Assembly (NCBI RefSeq): GCF_000802965.1
Contig: NZ_JSAK01000008.1
Location: forward strand, 225,220 to 289,219
Length of the DNA: 64,000 bases
Direction: 5' to 3'
Source: Pseudomonas fluorescens
Lineage (GTDB): Bacteria; Pseudomonadota; Gammaproteobacteria; Pseudomonadales; Pseudomonadaceae
Part shown: positions 26,501-34,675 of the stretch, piece by piece
Layout of the letters: each line of letters starts with the position of its first letter
How positions within the stretch are numbered: the stretch's first letter is position 1
Program-made: the position numbers and the translations under genes
The notes under the pieces: model-generated
What the model saw: the letters and a program-made list of their open reading frames with translations, nothing else
The model's database searches: none
Told to the model about the DNA's origin: nothing

Positions 26501-29500
26501 CAGCCCCATCGCCGACGGGTCGAGGCTCTGGTCGAGCAAACCGTGCAAGGCGCGAATCCGCTCCGGCTGCGGGCTGACTTCCTGGCCGGCAGCCAGCTCG
26601 TCGAGCATGTTGATCAGCGCTTCGTGGGCACTTTGCGCCTCATGGAAAAACGCTTCGCTAACCGCCAGGCTGCTTTCCTCCACGGCGCCGTACAGGTCAA
26701 GCAAGGCTTCGCAGAGTTCATCCACCGGATGCAAATCGGCCAGGTGCGCGCCTTCGCCAAGAGTGGTCAATTCGTCCAGCAACGCGCTGAGTTCCTGGCG
26801 CTCGCCGGGGTGCTGTTGCCAGCGCTGCAGCAGGCTTTCGGCGTCGAGCAGGATGTCCATGCCCTGGGCCAGAAAGTTGTTGATCAACTGCGGATCGCGC
26901 TTGATCCGTAGCCCGCTGCTCGGTGTGTTCGACAGGCTGGCCAGGCGTTCGACAAGCAAGGCCTGGGTGCGCTCAATCAACGATGCAGCGTCTGGAATCT
27001 CGGCCAACGGATCGCTCTTGAGCTGGCGCAAGCCGAGCCGGAACAAGCCTTCGGCTTCCAGCAGCACTTCGACTTCATCAAGGTCGAGGGCGATTTGGTG
27101 GGCCTTGTATTCCCGGGCCAGTTGATCGAGCGGCGCGGCCAGCTCGGCAATCGGCAAAACTCCGGCCATCGATGCGCTGCCCTTGAGGGTGTGCAAGGCG
27201 CGCTGTAATTCGTCGCTGGCCTGCAACGGCACGTGCTCGGCGGCCTGATCGAGAAAGCGATTGAGACTGGCCAAGTGGGTTTCGGCTTCTTTGCGGAAGA
27301 TCTCCAGCAACAGCGGATCGAGGGCCGAGACGTCCTGGGTGTCTTCATCGGCAGCCAACTCCTCGCCCTTGGCCAGGGCATGGGCGTGGGCGGCCAATTG
27401 GTCGACGTCGTTGCGCTGGCGCTGGGCGTCGGCGGCATATTCAGCCACCAGCTCCGGCAGCAGCTCCACGACCTCGCCCAGGAGTTGCTGCACCGCAGCG
27501 CCCGGCGCGACGCTGTGTTCCAGCACCCGATTAAGCAGGTTTTCCATGGCCCAGGCCAGTTCGCCCAACACCAGCGCACGGACCATCCGGCCACTGCCCT
27601 TGAGGGTGTGGAAGGCACGGCGCACCTCACTCAGGGCTGAGGTGTTTTCAGGATTGGCCGACCAACGCGGCAAGTATTCGCGAAGAATCTCAAGGACCTC
27701 GTCAGTCTCTTCGAGGAACACTTCGCGCAATTCTTCATCCACCGGCTCTTCACCGGCAGGCGGCGGCAACAGGCTGCCCGGTGTGGTCAGGGCCGGAGGG
27801 TTCAGGGCGGAAACCGGACTGGCGAGCACATCGGCCAGGGTCTGCACGATGGCCGGACCATCCAGCTCCTGCATTTGTTGCATGACCTGTGCTTCGCTGG
27901 GGCTCAACACGTCCTCAAGCACCGGCACATGCTGTTCAGAGGGGAAGAAACCGAGGGACGCCAGGCTTTGTTCGGCGATATCGAGCAACTGCTCACCCGG
28001 CGCTTCCGGGTCATCGTTGAGGCGCTCAAGGTAGTATTCGAGGCTGGCGATCACGTCGGCCAGGCTGTCCAGTTCCTGCCAACCGGGCTGCCCCGGATCA
28101 AGCAGCAGATGCTCGCGGATGAAGTGGTTGCAGGTTTCGATCAGGCCCGCCGCGCGGCTCAGCGGAATCATCGCCAGCGCACCGCGCACTTGGGTCAACA
28201 AGGCCGGCAACGCCTGCAAATGCTGGCGGTCCCAATCGGCGTCGATGTAGTCGACGATCATGTCCTTGGCCTGTTGCAGGCAGATGCGTGCTTCCTTGAT
28301 CACGATCTGATGGATCTGCGTCAGGTCGGTGGTCGGCAGGCGGCTTTCTTCCTGGCTTTCGGGTTCTACGGTGCCGACCATTCCGGCCAGTGTCGCCTCG
28401 ACGTAAAGCAAGGCCCCGGCGACGTCCATGAGAATCGCATCATCGGGCGCACGCTGGCCCTGGGCGAGGCTCAGCACCACCGCCAGTTGATCGATGATGA
28501 CTTTGCGCGGCTGGCCGAAGCCCAGCACCGCCAGGGTGTCGGCGATTTGCCGCAGCGGTGCCAACAGGCTCTCGAGATCGGAGGTGTGTTGCCGGTCACT
28601 GCGTACGAACAGGTCAAGGCGCTCCTTGACCCGCACCAGCTCTTCGCAGAGCGCCGCCAATACCGAGCGCATGGCGTCGCGGTCAGGACCGGCCAGCCGT
28701 GCGCGTTCTTCATCGACCATCGCGCTGTCCGGCAGCGCCTCGTCCAGTCCGTAGCGATCTTTCATGGTCAGCATCTGCCCGGTGGGGTGTTCGGCTTTGG
28801 CTATGTAGAACAGCAAGCTTTTGAGCAACTCCGGCGGTGCCGGTTGATTGATTGCGCGCATGCCCTGTTCGAGCAGGCGCTTGAGTTCTTTGTCGGCGTC
28901 CTTGAACAGGCTGCGCAAGGCCGGACTGTTGGCGATAGCACCGCCGCGCATGCCCTCGACCAGCGCCGAAGCGACCTGCCACAGCGGGCTCAGGGGCGCG
29001 CTGCCGCACAGGCTTTCGAGTCGGCTGAACACGGTCGCCAGATAACCGAGATGCGTGTCGTCATCCTGCTCGCGCAGCAAACCGACCAGAGCCATCTGCA
29101 ACATCTGCCGCAACTTGCGCAGCACACTCGGCAGGTCTGCCGGTTCCAGCCGCTTCAGCGCTTCTTCATCCAGCGCTGGCAGGTCGGGCAGTTGCGGGCT
29201 GAACAGGCTGGTTTCCGACAACAGACTTTCACCACGAGCACTGCGCAAATCGTTGATCAGCGGCAGCACCACCAGCGGCAAATCGCGGCGGGCGCTCTGC
29301 ACCCTGTCGAGGTAGATCGGCAGCTGGCCGAGCGCTTGCAGCATCAGGTGCAGCGCCTCGTCACGATGGCTGACGCGGTTCTGTTGCAGGGCGGTGGTCA
29401 ACCGTTCCATCTCTTCGGCGAGCAGGGCCGCGCCGTAGAATTCGACCATCTGCAAACTGCCGTGAACCTGATGGATGCACGCCAGGCATTCGCTCAGGGC

Positions 29501-29617
29501 GTGCGTCGCCTGCGGGTCATCAAGCTGGGTTTCGATCGCGTGATGAGCCTGCTTCAGCGTTTCGGCAATCTCGCCTTTGACCCATTCAAGGGCCACATAG
29601 TCGTGCCGATCACCCAT
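23591..29617 (-). CDS. chpA: Hybrid chemosensory histidine kinase ChpA/PilL
   Basis: A 2008-residue CheA-type kinase controlling type IV pilus motility. Several Hpt domains carry HTLKG phosphorylation motifs near residues 667 (HTLKGSGRMV), 807 (HTLKGSASMAG), 1150 (HTLKGGARMAEVG) and 1292 (HTLKGGARMVEIA); the first 600 residues hold degenerate Hpt-like repeats. Then come dimerisation and ATPase domains (NAVDHGLES near 1597, ISGRGVGMDVV), a CheW-like domain, and a C-terminal receiver (VVDDSVTVRK, phospho-Asp in LLDIEMPRMDG near 1934, GKPYQ). ATG 29617 has GGAG five bases upstream. Residues about 1072-1105 are encoded by a REPIN. It follows pilJ by 61 nt with no pilK in between. Confidence 0.94.
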   Translation of the reverse strand: MGDRHDYVALEWVKGEIAETLKQAHHAIETQLDDPQATHALSECLACIHQVHGSLQMVEFYGAALLAEEMERLTTALQQNRVSHRDEALHLMLQALGQLPIYLDRVQSARRDLPLVVLPLINDLRSARGESLLSETSLFSPQLPDLPALDEEALKRLEPADLPSVLRKLRQMLQMALVGLLREQDDDTHLGYLATVFSRLESLCGSAPLSPLWQVASALVEGMRGGAIANSPALRSLFKDADKELKRLLEQGMRAINQPAPPELLKSLLFYIAKAEHPTGQMLTMKDRYGLDEALPDSAMVDEERARLAGPDRDAMRSVLAALCEELVRVKERLDLFVRSDRQHTSDLESLLAPLRQIADTLAVLGFGQPRKVIIDQLAVVLSLAQGQRAPDDAILMDVAGALLYVEATLAGMVGTVEPESQEESRLPTTDLTQIHQIVIKEARICLQQAKDMIVDYIDADWDRQHLQALPALLTQVRGALAMIPLSRAAGLIETCNHFIREHLLLDPGQPGWQELDSLADVIASLEYYLERLNDDPEAPGEQLLDIAEQSLASLGFFPSEQHVPVLEDVLSPSEAQVMQQMQELDGPAIVQTLADVLASPVSALNPPALTTPGSLLPPPAGEEPVDEELREVFLEETDEVLEILREYLPRWSANPENTSALSEVRRAFHTLKGSGRMVRALVLGELAWAMENLLNRVLEHSVAPGAAVQQLLGEVVELLPELVAEYAADAQRQRNDVDQLAAHAHALAKGEELAADEDTQDVSALDPLLLEIFRKEAETHLASLNRFLDQAAEHVPLQASDELQRALHTLKGSASMAGVLPIAELAAPLDQLAREYKAHQIALDLDEVEVLLEAEGLFRLGLRQLKSDPLAEIPDAASLIERTQALLVERLASLSNTPSSGLRIKRDPQLINNFLAQGMDILLDAESLLQRWQQHPGERQELSALLDELTTLGEGAHLADLHPVDELCEALLDLYGAVEESSLAVSEAFFHEAQSAHEALINMLDELAAGQEVSPQPERIRALHGLLDQSLDPSAMGLIRSDGSRSLSIRDLSDATAELAQTAVEKPAQTTVGAGLPAMDSQAPRLSNENASSLTPIAGKPAPTIELDDEIVSIFLEEAVDILESANQALQRWLSEPHNAAPLSSLQRDLHTLKGGARMAEVGPVGDLAHELESLYQGLVDRRYSQSEELAQLLQQSHDRLALMLEQLQQHQPLGDPNELIEAIRAFRQGHVGSADVAEPAASDDSTHHDSELLDIFLEEGFDIIESSGAALVRWQAEPSSRQEVETLLRDLHTLKGGARMVEIAPIGDLAHELEFLYEGLSAGVLKPSSALFELLQRSHDRLAQMLDATRAGEPLPPADRLIDAIKNFSHPVVPGAATAPIVLPAAIKTETPVLQPDAGADMVKVSAELLDDLVNLAGETSIFRGRIEQQVSDAQVTLNEMETTIERMRDQLRRLDTETQGRILSRQQVDAERQGYEEFDPLEMDRHSQLQQLSRALFESASDLLDLKETLDRRNHDAENLLQQQGRINTELQEGLMRTRMVPFERMLPRLKRIVRQVSEELGKDVEFIVGNAEGEMDRNVLERMAAPLEHMLRNAVDHGLESAEVRVAAGKPAQGRITLDLLREGGDIIFDIRDDGAGVPLEAVRRKAIKRGLLDPNSEIGDRDVLQFILQPGFSTAEKITQISGRGVGMDVVHEEVRQLGGSMSIDSVPGQGVHFRIRLPFTVSVNRALMVHCGEDQYAIPLNTIEGIVRVLPNELEGHFRLDPPTYEYAGQRYELCYLGELLKTSPRPKLLGQSLPLPVLLVQCNERHIAVQVDAMAGTREIVVKSLGPQFSAVQGVSGATILGDGRVVLILDLLAPIRALQARVPQRPATHELEVEPQRPLLVMVVDDSVTVRKVTSRLLERHGMNVLTAKDGVDAMLLLEEHLPDVMLLDIEMPRMDGFEVATQVRNDERLQHLPIIMITSRTGQKHRDRAMAIGVNDYLGKPYQESVLLESIALWSKTHA
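26303..26402. repeat. REPIN inside the chpA coding sequence
   Basis: TGTGGGAGCTGGCTTGCCAG and its inverse (CTGGCAAGCCAGCTCCCACA), 100 bp end to end, read through in frame by chpA. On the chpA strand it encodes VGAGLPAMDSQ at one end and PIAGKPAPT at the other, in the linker ahead of the third HTLKG domain. Confidence 0.93.
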
Positions 29618-29678
29618 AACCACTCCAGTTCCCGCTTCAGTCAAAATGCCAATCAAGACGCCAAGGCCCGAGGGCGGT

Positions 29679-31739
29679 TCAAGCTTCGTCCGCCACTTGC
29701 GCCTTGGCGGCCGGCAAGGTGAAACCGGACACCGAGCGCCGCAGCTGGCTGGCCATTTTCGCCAGGTTGCCGATGCTCTCGGCGGTGGCAGTGGAGCCGG
29801 ACGAAGTCTGCGAGGTGATCTGCTGGATCACGTTCATCGTCAGGGAAATCTGCCCGGCAGACGACGTCTGTTGCTGGGCGGCGTTGGAAATACTCTGGAT
29901 CAGCGCCGCGAGGGTTTTGGAAACCCCTTCGATTTCTTCCAGGGCCACACCGGCATCCTGCGCCAGACGCGCGCCGCGCACCACTTCGGTGGTGGTCTGT
30001 TCCATGGAAATAACCGCTTCGTTGGTGTCGGTTTGAATCGCACGCACCAGGGTTTCGATTTGCCGGGTGGCGGCGGACGAACGCTCGGCCAGCCGTTGCA
30101 CTTCGTCGGCGACCACCGCAAAACCGCGCCCCGCGTCACCGGCCATGGAAGCCTGGATGGCCGCGTTAAGGGCAAGGATGTTGGTTTGATCGGCGATGTC
30201 ATCGATCAGGCTGACAATGTCACCGATTTCCTGGGAAGACTCACCGAGGCGCTTGATGCGCTTGGCGGTGTCCTGAATCTGCTCGCGGATGTTGTCCATG
30301 CCGTGGATGGTGTTGTGCACGACCTCGTTGCCCTTGTTCGCGATCTCTACCGAACGCTCGGCCACCGCTGAGGATTCGGCGGCGTTGGCCGACACCTGAT
30401 CGATGGACTGGGCCATGTCGTTGATCGCGGTGGAGGCTTCGGAAATCTGCTGCGCCTGATGCTCCGACGCCTGCGCCAGGTGCATGGCGGTGGCCTGGGT
30501 TTCCTGCACGGCGGCGGCGACCTGGCCAGCGGTAAGGTTGATGGTCGCCACGAGATCGCGCAATTGGTCCACGGAATAGTTGATCGAATCGGCGATAGTC
30601 CCGGTGAAGTCTTCGGTCACCGAAGCGGTTACCGTCAGGTCGCCATCGGCGAGGTCTTCGATCTCGTCGAGCAGGCGCATGATCGCGTTCTGGTTGCGCT
30701 CGTTTTTCTCGGCGGTTTCCCGCAGTTGGCGATTGGTTTCGCGCACCATCACCAGACCGATGAGGATGATCGACATCAATGCCGCCAGGCCCAGCACGTA
30801 ACCACCGATGGTGTCGGTCTTGCGTCCGCCGGCAAGGTTTTCGAAACCGCTGGCCAGGTGCGAGGCTTCGTCGAGCAAGGTTTGCGACAGGCTGAAAATG
30901 TTGCTGGCCGACTCCCGGACCTTGAACAGTTCCGGCGAGGTTTCGAGGATTTCATCGACGGAGCCGGAGACGAATTCGAACAGTTCGGAAATTTCCATCA
31001 AGCGCGCACGCGCATCGCGGTCTTCGACCTGGCTGACCCGCAGCGCTGTGTTGCCCTGCAGCATGCCGTTGAGAACCTGGCCGAAACGCGCCGCATCGCG
31101 ACCGAAGGCGTCAGCGGCCTGCTGTGAACTTTCGTCGCCGGACAGCACGGTATTCACCGCGCCGAGAATCCGTTCGGCCAGCAGCGATTGACGCTGGGCC
31201 ATCGCCACCTGGGCCGCCGGAGCGCCGCGCTGCAAGAGGATTTCCACCACTTTTTCGTACTCGACCTGCAACTGCGGCACGGTTTCGCCCAGAGTCGAGG
31301 CGACTTGGTGCAGCGACAAAACGGTCTGTTCGCTGGAGAGGATGGCGTCGGTGTTTTTCAGCAGGCGTTCCCAGTCCATCTGCACGGCGCGCATTTCCGG
31401 ACGCACCTCGGACGGTGCCGGTGGCAGGCCGGTGGCCGGGTCGCCTTTCTTCAGATAGCTCCAGCGCTGGGCAAAATCGTTGCGCGCGTCGCTGAGCAAT
31501 TTGAATGCCGCGGCCTTGCCGGCGGCGGCTTCGGTGGCGTTCTTGGCGATGCGCTGGGACAGCACGCGCAGCTCACCGGCGTGGCCGATGTATTGTTTGT
31601 CGTAAGTGGCCTGGGTGTTGAGGTACGCGAAGTTGGCGAACAACAGCATGATGAAGATGATCAGTGCGATAAACAGCACGATGATCTGCGAACGACTGCG
31701 CGACCCTTCCATTGGCTTGCCTGTTTTTGCTTTTATCAT
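29679..31739 (-). CDS. pilJ: Methyl-accepting chemotaxis protein PilJ
   Basis: The receptor of the Pil/Chp pathway, 686 residues (P. aeruginosa PilJ is about 682). Transmembrane helix 1 is [22 protein letters not shown], followed by a periplasmic region with two PilJ domains ([24 protein letters not shown] and the later [15 protein letters not shown]), helix 2 ([19 protein letters not shown]), a HAMP segment and the signalling coiled coil with tip [28 protein letters not shown]. The start was set at ATG 31739 (MIKAKTGKP). A REPIN separates it from pilI. Confidence 0.95.
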   Translation of the reverse strand: MIKAKTGKPMEGSRSRSQIIVLFIALIIFIMLLFANFAYLNTQATYDKQYIGHAGELRVLSQRIAKNATEAAAGKAAAFKLLSDARNDFAQRWSYLKKGDPATGLPPAPSEVRPEMRAVQMDWERLLKNTDAILSSEQTVLSLHQVASTLGETVPQLQVEYEKVVEILLQRGAPAAQVAMAQRQSLLAERILGAVNTVLSGDESSQQAADAFGRDAARFGQVLNGMLQGNTALRVSQVEDRDARARLMEISELFEFVSGSVDEILETSPELFKVRESASNIFSLSQTLLDEASHLASGFENLAGGRKTDTIGGYVLGLAALMSIILIGLVMVRETNRQLRETAEKNERNQNAIMRLLDEIEDLADGDLTVTASVTEDFTGTIADSINYSVDQLRDLVATINLTAGQVAAAVQETQATAMHLAQASEHQAQQISEASTAINDMAQSIDQVSANAAESSAVAERSVEIANKGNEVVHNTIHGMDNIREQIQDTAKRIKRLGESSQEIGDIVSLIDDIADQTNILALNAAIQASMAGDAGRGFAVVADEVQRLAERSSAATRQIETLVRAIQTDTNEAVISMEQTTTEVVRGARLAQDAGVALEEIEGVSKTLAALIQSISNAAQQQTSSAGQISLTMNVIQQITSQTSSGSTATAESIGNLAKMASQLRRSVSGFTLPAAKAQVADEA

Positions 31740-31787
31740 CGGTCTTCGCCTGTTAATCCACGCTTTCCAAGACTTGCCCAAACCCCC

Positions 31788-31878
31788 TGTGGGAGCGGGC
31801 TTGCCCGCGATAGCGGTATGTCAGTCGACACATGTGTCGGCTTTGAGTCCCTCATCGCGAGCAAGCTCGGCTCCCACA
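31788..31878. repeat. REPIN within the pil/chp operon (pilI-pilJ gap)
   Basis: TGTGGGAGCGGGCTTGCCCG and inverse GAGCAAGCTCGGCTCCCACA around a diverged centre. It occupies most of the 157-bp gap between pilI and pilJ. Confidence 0.92.
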
Positions 31879-31896
31879 GGTCCTCTGTTGTACCGG

Positions 31897-32430
31897 CTAT
31901 AGCGCCACGTTCATGAATCCCTGCGCCCGCGCCAGCGCAAACGGGCTGAACACCTGCCAGCTCTGCTCTCGCTGAAACCGGCCCTCGATAAACGCTGAAA
32001 TCGGCCCACTCGAATGATCTGCCGGCTTCAGGCTGTCCTGGGCAAAGTGCTGCAAGCCGAAGACCTCATCGACCAACAACCCGGCAAACACCTCGTTATG
32101 CTCCACCACCAACACCCGCCGTTGCTTGCGCGCCGTCGAGACTTCGTGACCAAAGAAACCGCACAAATCCATGATCGGCAACAAACGCCCACGCAAATTG
32201 GCCACGCCCTTGACCCAGGGCTTGACCCCCGGCACTTGAGTGAAGCGCGGCTCGTGCAGCACTTCACTGACTTCGCCCATGGGGGCGACGTACCAGTGCT
32301 CGCCCAGGCGAAAGCCGATGCCGCTCCAGCTATCCTGCCGGGTTGGTTGAGACGGCAGATCCGCTGCCAGCAGACGACAGCGCTGGTCGATCTGCAGCAG
32401 CAGTTCAAAAGCCGTCAGCGACTCGTTCAT
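31897..32430 (-). CDS. pilI: CheW-like adaptor PilI
   Basis: A 177-residue CheW-domain protein linking PilJ and ChpA. The core is visible in GIGFRLGEHWYVAPMGEVSEVL, VKGVANLRGRLLPIMDLCGFFG and VLVVEHNEVFAGLLVDEVFGLQHF. It starts 10 nt after pilH, in the conserved order pilG-pilH-pilI-pilJ. Confidence 0.93.
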   Translation of the reverse strand: MNESLTAFELLLQIDQRCRLLAADLPSQPTRQDSWSGIGFRLGEHWYVAPMGEVSEVLHEPRFTQVPGVKPWVKGVANLRGRLLPIMDLCGFFGHEVSTARKQRRVLVVEHNEVFAGLLVDEVFGLQHFAQDSLKPADHSSGPISAFIEGRFQREQSWQVFSPFALARAQGFMNVAL

Positions 32431-32440
32431 GGCCGGCTGA

Positions 32441-32806
32441 TCAACCGGCCAGCACGCTGTTCAGGGTCTTGATCAGGGTTTCTTCGTCGACTGGTTTGGT
32501 CAGGTAGTCCTTGGCGCCCTGGCGCGTGCCCCAGACCTTGTCGGTTTCCTGATCCTTGGTGGTGATGATGATCACCGGGATGTGCCCGGTTTCCGGGTCT
32601 TTGGTCAACTGACGGGTCGCCTGGAAACCGTTGAGGCCGGGCATCACAATGTCCATCAGCACTGCGTCGGGTTTTTCCTGGCGGGCCAGGGCCACGCCGT
32701 CCGCGCCGTTTTCGGCTTTCAAGACTTCATGACCGTGCTTTTCCAGCATGCCGGTCAGTTTGTACATTTCGGTCGGCGAATCATCGACGATCAGAATACG
32801 TGCCAT
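32441..32806 (-). CDS. pilH: Response regulator PilH
   Basis: A single-domain CheY-like receiver of 121 residues: ARILIVDDSPTEMYKLTGML, phospho-Asp in AVLMDIVMPGLNGFQ, and the conserved lysine in YLTKPVDEE. In P. aeruginosa PilH balances PilG and affects pilus retraction and cAMP output. The start was placed at ATG 32806 (MARILIVDD); the upstream in-frame start adds nine non-conserved residues. Confidence 0.95.
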   Translation of the reverse strand: MARILIVDDSPTEMYKLTGMLEKHGHEVLKAENGADGVALARQEKPDAVLMDIVMPGLNGFQATRQLTKDPETGHIPVIIITTKDQETDKVWGTRQGAKDYLTKPVDEETLIKTLNSVLAG

Positions 32807-32866
32807 GGTCTTCCCCATTTTTCTTGTCGACATCCGGCCCGCTGGCCGAGCGTCACTGTGCGTGTC

Positions 32867-33271
32867 TTACTGCGGCAAAACAGCGGCGAAGCCCGGAACA
32901 TGGGCCTGGATCGCGTTGAGCAGTTCTTCCTTGCTGAAAGGCTTGGTCAGAAACTGATCGGAGCCGACGATGCGCCCCTTGGCCTTGTCGAACAGCCCGT
33001 CCTTGGACGACAGCATAATCACTGGCGTGGACTTGAATGCACTGTTGTTCTTGATTAAAGCGCAGGTCTGATAGCCATCCAGACGCGGCATCATGATGTC
33101 GACGAAGATGATGCCGGGGTGATTGTCGGCAATCTTGGCCAGCGCATCGAAACCGTCGATGGCCGTGATGACCTCACAACCCACGTTCTTGAGCAGCGTT
33201 TCGGCGGTGCGGCGAATCGTCTTCGAATCGTCGATCACCATGACCTTCAAGGCGCTGGGTTGCTGGTCCAT
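32867..33271 (-). CDS. pilG: Response regulator PilG
   Basis: First gene of the chemosensory operon. A 134-residue CheY-like receiver: LKVMVIDDSKTIRRTAETLLKNVGCE, acceptor Asp in IIFVDIMMPRLDGYQTC and lysine in FLTKPFSKEELL. PilG is linked to pilus extension and adenylate-cyclase activation in P. aeruginosa. ATG 33271 gives the family N terminus MDQQPSALKVMVIDD. Confidence 0.95.
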   Translation of the reverse strand: MDQQPSALKVMVIDDSKTIRRTAETLLKNVGCEVITAIDGFDALAKIADNHPGIIFVDIMMPRLDGYQTCALIKNNSAFKSTPVIMLSSKDGLFDKAKGRIVGSDQFLTKPFSKEELLNAIQAHVPGFAAVLPQ

Positions 33272-33474
33272 AAATGCTCTGCCGTCGCCTTTGTGAAACA
33301 ATTTGTCCGTTTGGCCGCTCGAAACCCTTGAAGCTCAAGGCCCGGCGCCACTTGGCAGCCTTTTTAGCACAGTCTCCAAACGCAATCTATCGGCCGGCCC
33401 TGGCAGTGGTTTTTCCTTGACCGGGAACACACTCAGCGCCACTCTGACGCCACTTTTATATGGTCCTTACCTTC

Positions 33475-33562
33475 TGTAGGAGCAAGCTTGCTCGCGATGA
33501 ACGTTGACATGGTCTATCTGAACAACCGCGTCGACTCTATCGCGAGCAAGCTTGCTCCTACA
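33475..33562. repeat. REPIN, GGAGCAAGCTTGCTCGCGAT type, in the pilG-gshB space
   Basis: TGTAGGAGCAAGCTTGCTCG and its inverse flank a short centre. The divergent gap between pilG and gshB is 326 bp (33272-33597). The pilG promoter should be in 33272-33470, but no convincing -35/-10 pair was found. Only 35 bp separate the repeat from gshB. Confidence 0.92.
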
Positions 33563-33597
33563 GACTGATTTCGCCCCCTAATTTCGAGGAAACACCC

Positions 33598-34569
33598 ATG
33601 AGCGTTCGCGTCGGGATTGTCATGGATCCTATTGCCGGCATCTCCTATAAAAAGGATAGCTCGCTGGCCATGCTGCTGGCCGCGCAGAAGCGTGGCTGGG
33701 AACTGTTCTATATGGAACAGCGCGACCTGTACCAGGGCGAAGGTGAAGCCAGAGCGCGGATGCGTCCGCTGAAAGTGTTCGCCAACCCGGAAAAATGGTT
33801 CGAACTGGAAGCCGAGCAGGATGCGCTGCTTAGCGACCTGGACGTGATCCTGATGCGCAAGGATCCGCCGTTCGACATGGAGTTCGTTTACTCCACGTAC
33901 TTGCTGGAGCAAGCCGAGAGCGCTGGCGTGCTGGTGGTCAACAAACCGCAGAGCCTGCGTGACTGCAACGAGAAACTGTTCGCCACGCTGTTCCCGCAGT
34001 GCACGCCGCCGACCGTGGTCAGCCGCCGCGCCGATGTGCTGCGTGAATTTGCCGCCAAACACGGCGACGTGATTCTCAAGCCGCTGGACGGCATGGGCGG
34101 CACATCGATCTTCCGTCACCGCGCGGGCGACCCGAACCTGTCAGTGATTCTCGAAACCCTGACCGCACTCGGCACCCAGCAGATCATGGGCCAGGCCTAC
34201 CTGCCGGCGATCAAGGATGGCGACAAACGCATCCTGATGATCGACGGCGAGCCGGTGGATTACTGCCTGGCGCGTATTCCCGCTGCTGGCGAAACCCGTG
34301 GCAACCTCGCCGCTGGTGGCCGTGGCGAAGCGCGTCCGCTGAGCGAGAAGGATCGCTGGATCGCCGCCCAGGTCGGCCCGACCCTGCGCGAGAAAGGCCT
34401 GCTGTTCGTCGGCCTCGACGTGATCGGCGAGCACCTGACGGAAATCAACGTCACCAGCCCGACCTGCATTCGCGAAATCGACAATGCCTTTGGCACCGAC
34501 ATTGGCAGCTTGTTGATGGATGCCATAGAGAAGCAGCTGAAAGCTGCAAGCCTCAAGCGGCAAGGTTGA
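33598..34569 (+). CDS. gshB: Glutathione synthetase
   Basis: ATP-grasp enzyme joining gamma-glutamylcysteine and glycine to give glutathione. 323 residues, slightly longer than the usual 315-318. MSVRVGIVMDPIAGISYKKDSSLAML opens the protein; ATP-grasp blocks VILKPLDGMGGTSIF, MGQAYLPAIKDGDKRILMIDGEPV and TEINVTSPTCIREID are intact. The extra C-terminal residues (about KAASLKRQG) are encoded by the left arm of the inverted repeat at 34535-34615. GAGG lies just upstream of the ATG. Confidence 0.95.
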   Translation: MSVRVGIVMDPIAGISYKKDSSLAMLLAAQKRGWELFYMEQRDLYQGEGEARARMRPLKVFANPEKWFELEAEQDALLSDLDVILMRKDPPFDMEFVYSTYLLEQAESAGVLVVNKPQSLRDCNEKLFATLFPQCTPPTVVSRRADVLREFAAKHGDVILKPLDGMGGTSIFRHRAGDPNLSVILETLTALGTQQIMGQAYLPAIKDGDKRILMIDGEPVDYCLARIPAAGETRGNLAAGGRGEARPLSEKDRWIAAQVGPTLREKGLLFVGLDVIGEHLTEINVTSPTCIREIDNAFGTDIGSLLMDAIEKQLKAASLKRQG

Positions 34570-34615
34570 AGCGTGCCGAATGCAGCTTGTCGCTTGAAGC
34601 CTGGAGCTTGAAGCT
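34535..34615. repeat. Imperfect inverted repeat across the gshB stop codon
   Basis: The arm 34535-34564 pairs with 34586-34615 at about 24 of 30 positions; both are built of GCTT/AAGC-type words (GCTTGAAGC, AGCTGCAAGC). The gshB stop codon falls in the loop. It belongs to a different repeat type from the REPINs. Confidence 0.7.
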
Positions 34616-34672
34616 AAAAACCAACATTGCGTTATCATGCCGGGCTCGTAAAAACGCGATGTTGGTTTTTTT
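34616..34672 (+). terminator. Hairpin with T tract before tonB
   Basis: AAAAACCAACAT-TGCG and CGCG-ATGTTGGTTTTTTT can form a long stem around a 24-nt loop, ending in a T run three bases before the tonB start codon. It looks like a gshB terminator that has almost merged with the next gene. Confidence 0.7.
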
Positions 34673-34675
34673 GCC

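Noticed and set aside
27875..29722. 615-codon open frame opposite chpA
   Set aside because: Antisense shadow of chpA, low complexity and rich in Gln/Arg/His, with no recognisable domain.
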